This document shows, piece by piece, positions 7,094 to 11,023 of a stretch of 11,023 nucleotides of DNA. The position numbers and the translations under genes were made by a program. The notes beneath the pieces were generated by a model that was not told the origin of the DNA, searched no databases, and worked only from the letters and a program-made list of their open reading frames with translations. Every line of letters starts with the position of its first letter. Position 1 is the stretch's first letter. The stretch is from Peptostreptococcaceae bacterium (GTDB lineage Bacteria; Bacillota; Clostridia; Peptostreptococcales; Peptostreptococcaceae): positions 1 to 11,023 of the forward strand of contig JAFOOW010000131.1 in NCBI GenBank assembly GCA_017425305.1, given 5' to 3'.

Positions 7094-7123
7094 TTGACTA
7101 TATTTATAAAAACATGGTATTAT
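7094..7123 (+). promoter_or_regulatory. SigA-type extended -10 promoter for the DUF512-der-plsY-gpsA unit
   Basis: The -35 element TTGACT (7094-7099) and -10 element TATTAT (7118-7123) are separated by 18 bases, with TG one base before the -10 (extended -10, 7115-7116). An overlapping TATAAT at 7121-7126 would need a 21-base spacer. It lies just after the upstream hairpin and 39 bases before the DUF512 start codon, where a promoter is expected. This is the best promoter match in the window's intergenic gaps. Confidence 0.65.
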
Positions 7124-7162
7124 AATATGATATATTTACTAAAGAAGAGTAGGTGATTTAAT

Positions 7163-8491
7163 ATGGAAGTTAATGTAAAAAATACTAATAATATAATAAG
7201 TAAAGTTTATAAAAATAGTATTGCAGAAGAATTAGGAATAGAAGTTGATGATATTCTTATTAGTATAAATGGACAAAAAATCCAAGATATTATAGAATAT
7301 AAATTTCTAATAAGTGATGAATATTTAGAAGTGGAAATACAAAAGAAAAATAGAGAAATATACATATATGAAATAGAAAAAGACTATGACGATGATTTAG
7401 GTATAGAATTTACTAACCCTATTATAGATAAAGCAAAAAGTTGTAGAAATAAATGTGTATTTTGTTTTATAGATCAATTACCAAAAGGAATGAGAGAAAC
7501 TCTTTATTTTAAAGATGATGATTCAAGATTATCATTCTTACAAGGAAACTTTGTAACTCTTACTAATATGAGTGAAGAAGATATAAATAACATCATTAAG
7601 TATAGAATAAGTCCAATAAATATATCAGTTCATACAACTAATCCAGATTTAAGAGTTAAGATGTTAAATAACAGATTTGCAGGAAAGTTATATTCAATAA
7701 TGGAAAGACTAGCAGAAGCTCAAATAACAATGAACTGTCAGATAGTTCTATGTCCAGGAATAAATGATGGAGAAGAGTTAAAAAGAACTATAAGTGATTT
7801 ATCTAATCTGTATCCATATGTTAATAGTACAGCTATAGTTCCAGTTGGAATAACTAGACATAGAGATCATTTACCTAACTTAACTATATTTAATGAAGAA
7901 ACAGCAGGTAAAACTATAGATTTAATAAATGAAATACAATCTGAATATTTATCTAAAATAGGAACTAGATTTGTATTCTTATCAGATGAATTTTATATAA
8001 TTGCAAATAGAGATCTTTTAGAATATGATGAGTATGAAGGTTTTATACAATTTGAAAATGGTGTTGGAATGATTAGAAAATTTGACACTGAAATAAAACA
8101 ATACTTAGAAAGTATACCTAAAGGTATATTAACAACAAAGAAAAGAGTATCTATAGCAACAGGTTCATCTGCATATGAATTTATGAAGTCGGTTGCAAAT
8201 TATGTGATGGACAAGATAGATAATATTGAAATAAATGTATATAAGATAACTAATAATTTCTTCGGAGACACAATAACTGTATCGGGATTAATAACAGCTA
8301 CAGACATAATAGATCAATTAAAAGATATAGACTTAGGAGATAAATTATATATTCCAAGAAATATGTTAAAAGCAGATGAAGAAATATTCTTAGATAATAT
8401 AACATTAGAAGAATTAAAAGAAAGATTAAATATAGACGTTAAACCTTGCCTAAGTGAAGGGAAAGACTTTATAGATAAAATTTTAGGTTAA
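7163..8491 (+). CDS. DUF512 domain protein with PDZ-like and radical SAM-type regions
   Basis: The 442-residue protein begins with a PDZ-like segment (about 8-60, with IAEELGIEVDDILISINGQ). A radical SAM-type cluster motif follows, C94-x3-C98-x2-C101, which would bind a 4Fe-4S cluster and S-adenosylmethionine. The rest, with INISVHTTNPDLR, CPGINDGEEL and a DUF512-type C-terminal half (about 220-435), fits the family annotated as DUF512/TIGR03279-like FeS oxidoreductases. It has no signal peptide or membrane segment and should be cytoplasmic. The start has AGGTGAT at 7151-7157. It is the first gene after the promoter and ends 14 bases before der, so the two are surely co-transcribed. The reaction it performs is unknown; the link to Der hints at ribosome or tRNA biology, but this is guilt by association only. 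Confidence 0.85.
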   Translation: MEVNVKNTNNIISKVYKNSIAEELGIEVDDILISINGQKIQDIIEYKFLISDEYLEVEIQKKNREIYIYEIEKDYDDDLGIEFTNPIIDKAKSCRNKCVFCFIDQLPKGMRETLYFKDDDSRLSFLQGNFVTLTNMSEEDINNIIKYRISPINISVHTTNPDLRVKMLNNRFAGKLYSIMERLAEAQITMNCQIVLCPGINDGEELKRTISDLSNLYPYVNSTAIVPVGITRHRDHLPNLTIFNEETAGKTIDLINEIQSEYLSKIGTRFVFLSDEFYIIANRDLLEYDEYEGFIQFENGVGMIRKFDTEIKQYLESIPKGILTTKKRVSIATGSSAYEFMKSVANYVMDKIDNIEINVYKITNNFFGDTITVSGLITATDIIDQLKDIDLGDKLYIPRNMLKADEEIFLDNITLEELKERLNIDVKPCLSEGKDFIDKILG

Positions 8492-8505
8492 GAAAGGAGA
8501 ATATT

Positions 8506-9828
8506 ATGAGTAGTAATAGACCAGTAGTTGCAGTTGTAGGAAGACCTAACGTTGGTAAATCTACACTATTCAACAAGTTAGCAGGAAAAAGAATATCAAT
8601 AGTAGAGGATACACCAGGAGTAACAAGAGATAGAATATTCACAGAAGTTGAGTGGTTAAATAAATACTTCACACTTGTTGATACAGGAGGTATAGAGCCA
8701 GAAAGTAGCGATATAATACTATCTCAAATGAGAAGCCAAGCTATGCTTGCAATGGATATGGCTCACGTTATAATGTTTGTTGTTGATGGTAAAGCAGGGT
8801 TAACAGCAGATGATAAAGAAATAGCTCAAATATTAAGAAAAACAAATAGACCAGTAATATTAGTTGTTAATAAAATAGATAGCCAAAGCCAATATGATAA
8901 TGTATATGATTTCTATGAATTAGGATTAGGAATGCCATATGCTATATCAAGTGCTAATAGTATGGGATTAGGTGATTTATTAGATGAAGTAGTTGCTAAT
9001 TTCCCAGAAGGATTAGATACTGAATATGATGAAGATATAATAAAGGTTGCTATAACAGGTAAACCAAATGCAGGTAAATCTTCTATATTAAATAATATAT
9101 TAGGTGAAGAAAGAGTAATAGTTAGTCCAATAGCTGGAACAACTAGAGATGCAATAGATACTTACTTCGAACAAGGAGATAATAAATTCCTTTTAATAGA
9201 TACAGCAGGTCTTAGAAGAAAGAGTAAGATATATGAAAATATAGAAAAATATAGTGTAATAAGATCTATGAGTGCTGTAGATAGAGCAGATGTTGTTCTT
9301 ATAGTAATAGATGCAACTCAAGGAGTTACAGAACAAGATACAAAGGTTGCGGGAATAGCACATGATGAAGGAAAAGCATGTTTATTTGTTGTTAATAAGT
9401 GGGACTTAATAGAAAAGAATGACAAGACTATGAACTTATATACAAATGAAATAAGAGAGAAATTCCCATTCATGTCGTATGCTCCAATAGTATTTGTTTC
9501 AGCTAAGACAAATCAAAGAATGAATAAGATATTAGAAACAGTAACATATATAGCAGAAGAACATGCTAAGAGAGTTCCAACATCTACATTAAATGATGTT
9601 ATAGGGGAAGCAGTACTTCTTAACCAACCGCCTTCAGATAAAGGTAAGAGGTTAAAAATATACTATGGATCTCAAACAGGTACTCAACCACCTAAGTTTA
9701 CATTATTTATAAATGATAGAGAGCTTACTCACTTCTCATACCAAAGATATCTTGAAAATAAGATAAGAGAAAACTTTGGATTTGAAGGTACACCTGTAAG
9801 ATTTGATTATAAAGAAAAGAGAAAATAA
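8506..9828 (+). CDS. der: Ribosome biogenesis GTPase Der (EngA)
   Basis: Der is the essential double GTPase that acts in maturation of the 50S ribosomal subunit. The 440-residue protein shows two complete G domains and a KH-like C-terminal domain (about 350-440). Domain 1 has G1 GRPNVGKS (12-19), G3 DTGG (59-62) and G4 NKID (122-125). Domain 2 has G1 GKPNAGKS (185-192), G3 DTAG (232-235) and G4 NKWD (297-300). Between the domains is the usual acidic linker (about 170-177). Length is typical. The start has AAAGGAG at 8493-8499, seven bases upfield. It lies in the middle of the DUF512-der-plsY-gpsA unit. No key residue is missing; the identification is secure. Confidence 0.98.
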   Translation: MSSNRPVVAVVGRPNVGKSTLFNKLAGKRISIVEDTPGVTRDRIFTEVEWLNKYFTLVDTGGIEPESSDIILSQMRSQAMLAMDMAHVIMFVVDGKAGLTADDKEIAQILRKTNRPVILVVNKIDSQSQYDNVYDFYELGLGMPYAISSANSMGLGDLLDEVVANFPEGLDTEYDEDIIKVAITGKPNAGKSSILNNILGEERVIVSPIAGTTRDAIDTYFEQGDNKFLLIDTAGLRRKSKIYENIEKYSVIRSMSAVDRADVVLIVIDATQGVTEQDTKVAGIAHDEGKACLFVVNKWDLIEKNDKTMNLYTNEIREKFPFMSYAPIVFVSAKTNQRMNKILETVTYIAEEHAKRVPTSTLNDVIGEAVLLNQPPSDKGKRLKIYYGSQTGTQPPKFTLFINDRELTHFSYQRYLENKIRENFGFEGTPVRFDYKEKRK

Positions 9829-9849
9829 CAAAATATTAGGGGGATTAGT

Positions 9850-10455
9850 ATGATTGGATATATTATAATTATTGTAGCTTCATATCTTTTAGGAAATATA
9901 TCAACGTCATATATAATTGCAAAAAAAATGTTAGGTGTTGATATAAGAACACAAGGATCAGGAAATGCAGGCTCTACTAATGCTTTAAGAGTTCTAGGTA
10001 AAAAAGCTGGTGCAATGACTTTTATAGGAGATTTATTAAAAGGTATGATAGCTGTTTTTATAGCTAAGGTAGTAGCTAATATTATCAATGTAGATACAAC
10101 AACAGCAGCATATATTGCAGTTGTATTTGTTGTAGCAGGACATAACTGGCCAGCACTTTTAGGATTTAAAGGTGGTAAAGGTGTTGCTACATCATTAGGT
10201 GCAATGATAGCTATAAATCCTATAATAGCACTAAGTTGCTTTGCTGTTTTTGGAGTTATTGTTTATTTTACTAAATATGTATCTCTAGGATCGGTACTTA
10301 GTATTTCTATATCACCTATAATAATGTTAGCACTTAAAAATTATAAAGGTGTTTTAGTAACATTATTTTTAGCACTATCAGTTACATATACTCATAGAGA
10401 AAATATAAAGAGATTATTAAATGGAACTGAAAGAAAAATAGGTGAAAAGAAATAA
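9850..10455 (+). CDS. plsY: Acyl-phosphate:glycerol-3-phosphate acyltransferase PlsY
   Basis: PlsY is a polytopic membrane enzyme that transfers an acyl chain from acyl-phosphate to the sn-1 position of glycerol-3-phosphate, the first committed step of phospholipid synthesis in most Gram-positive bacteria. The 201-residue protein has the family motifs: GSGNAGSTNALRVLGKKAG (36-54), GHNWPALLGFKGGKGVATS (97-115), and a C-terminal HRENIKRLLNGTE (182-194). Hydrophobic segments lie at about 3-20, 53-78, 84-99, 115-140 and 150-180, in line with a five-pass topology. The start is preceded by a strong AGGGGG site (about 9839-9844). Its stop is 28 bases before gpsA, whose product supplies its acceptor substrate, so this pair forms a short lipid-synthesis module behind der. 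Identification is secure. Confidence 0.97.
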   Translation: MIGYIIIIVASYLLGNISTSYIIAKKMLGVDIRTQGSGNAGSTNALRVLGKKAGAMTFIGDLLKGMIAVFIAKVVANIINVDTTTAAYIAVVFVVAGHNWPALLGFKGGKGVATSLGAMIAINPIIALSCFAVFGVIVYFTKYVSLGSVLSISISPIIMLALKNYKGVLVTLFLALSVTYTHRENIKRLLNGTERKIGEKK

Positions 10456-10483
10456 CATTTAATTTTATTTAGGTGGTGTCTTA

Positions 10484-11023
10484 ATGGAAAAAGTTTGTGT
10501 ATTAGGAGCTGGAAGTTGGGGTACAGCATTAGCATTAGTAGTAGCTAAAAAAGGATACAATGTATCTATGTGGACCCTAAATGAAGAACAATGCAATAAA
10601 ATAAATAAAGACAAAGAAAATATAGACTATCTTCCAGGAGTAGTTATACCAGACAATATAGTAGTAACTACTAATATAGAAGAAGCTGTTAAAGATGGAA
10701 CTATAATAGTATTAGCAGTTCCATCGCAAGCTATAAGAAGTGTTTGTAAACAAATAAAACCATTTGTAAAAGATAAGCAAATACTTGTTGATGTAGCTAA
10801 AGGATTAGAAAAAGGTACAGGATTAAGATTATCGGATGTATGTAATCAAGAACTTCCAAATAATAAATATGTAGTTCTTTCTGGACCTTCTCATGCAGAA
10901 GAAGTATCTAGAGATATACCAACAACAGTAGTTGTATCTTCAGAAGATATACATATAGCAGAAATAGTACAAGATAAATTCATGAGCCCTAAATTTAGAG
11001 TATATACAAACCCTGATGTAGTA
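10484..11023 (+). CDS. gpsA: NAD(P)-dependent glycerol-3-phosphate dehydrogenase GpsA (3' partial)
   Basis: GpsA reduces dihydroxyacetone phosphate to sn-glycerol-3-phosphate, the backbone of phospholipids and the acceptor used by PlsY, encoded just upstream. The window holds the first 180 codons and ends in frame, cutting the gene before its C-terminal half (family length about 330). Visible landmarks are the N-terminal Rossmann dinucleotide site GAGSWGTALA (8-17), the conserved VAVPS stretch, the catalytic-site lysine K106 in VAKGLE, and the SGPSHAEEV block, all typical of bacterial GpsA. Translation starts at ATG 10484 with AGGTGGTG at 10471-10478. No frameshift or stop is seen in the part present. 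It is the last visible gene of the DUF512-der-plsY transcript, 28 bases after plsY. Identification is secure. Confidence 0.96.
   Translation, partial: MEKVCVLGAGSWGTALALVVAKKGYNVSMWTLNEEQCNKINKDKENIDYLPGVVIPDNIVVTTNIEEAVKDGTIIVLAVPSQAIRSVCKQIKPFVKDKQILVDVAKGLEKGTGLRLSDVCNQELPNNKYVVLSGPSHAEEVSRDIPTTVVVSSEDIHIAEIVQDKFMSPKFRVYTNPDVV

Noticed and set aside
4886..7162. Riboswitch or structured RNA (including a c-di-GMP riboswitch) in the two longer gaps
   Set aside because: The gaps are only about 80 and 105 bases and hold just a terminator, promoter and ribosome binding sites; no aptamer-like conserved sequence was seen.
8469..8672. Minus-strand open frame of 67 codons
   Set aside because: It is antisense to the start of der, including its first GTP-binding motif, and has no independent support.
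9807..10088. Minus-strand open frame of 93 codons
   Set aside because: It is antisense to plsY; its hydrophobic composition simply mirrors the membrane protein encoded opposite.

Overview
This is a strongly AT-rich, gene-dense chromosomal segment with every gene on the + strand. It reads as ordinary housekeeping and sporulation-associated DNA from a spore-forming member of the Clostridia. Codon use (AT-ending codons, abundant AGA and ATA), strong Shine-Dalgarno sites and the gene set together suggest a Peptostreptococcaceae-type organism (relatives of Clostridioides, Paraclostridium, Romboutsia). The family-level placement is inference. There are no tRNA or rRNA genes, insertion sequences, phage genes or CRISPR arrays, and no gene-free stretch longer than about 110 bases.

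Layout. (1) Bases 1-1344 hold the 3' part of a membrane-anchored GGDEF plus HD-GYP protein of cyclic-di-GMP metabolism, closed by a textbook terminator. (2) Bases 1418-4885 look like one transcription unit: a YlmC/YmxH PRC-barrel sporulation protein, the ribonucleotide-reductase repressor NrdR (TTG start), the laccase-domain purine nucleoside hydrolase/phosphorylase family protein PgeF (overlapping nrdR), and an OmpR/PhoB-type response regulator with its histidine kinase. Its terminator is built into the last codons of the kinase gene. (3) Bases 4969-7056 are a compact three-gene unit: two tandem paralogous YIEGIA-family membrane proteins, both 310 residues, then a 66-residue protein that I take to be the small partner called the capping complex subunit for YIEGIA. 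A perfect hairpin with a weak U-tract follows. (4) A good extended -10 SigA-type promoter at about 7094-7123 starts the last unit: a PDZ plus radical-SAM DUF512 protein, the ribosome-assembly GTPase Der, the acyl-phosphate glycerol-3-phosphate acyltransferase PlsY, and GpsA, which runs off the end of the window.

How they fit together. PlsY and GpsA are successive parts of glycerophospholipid synthesis: GpsA makes glycerol-3-phosphate and PlsY acylates it. Der serves 50S ribosome maturation. As I recall, a YIEGIA-family gene also lies near der, gpsA and spoIVA in Bacillus subtilis, so the neighbourhood is probably an old Firmicutes arrangement of ribosome, lipid and spore-envelope genes. The least understood parts are the duplicated YIEGIA genes with their small partner, and the DUF512 radical SAM protein. 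These are known but poorly characterised families, and nothing here clearly shows an entirely undescribed system.
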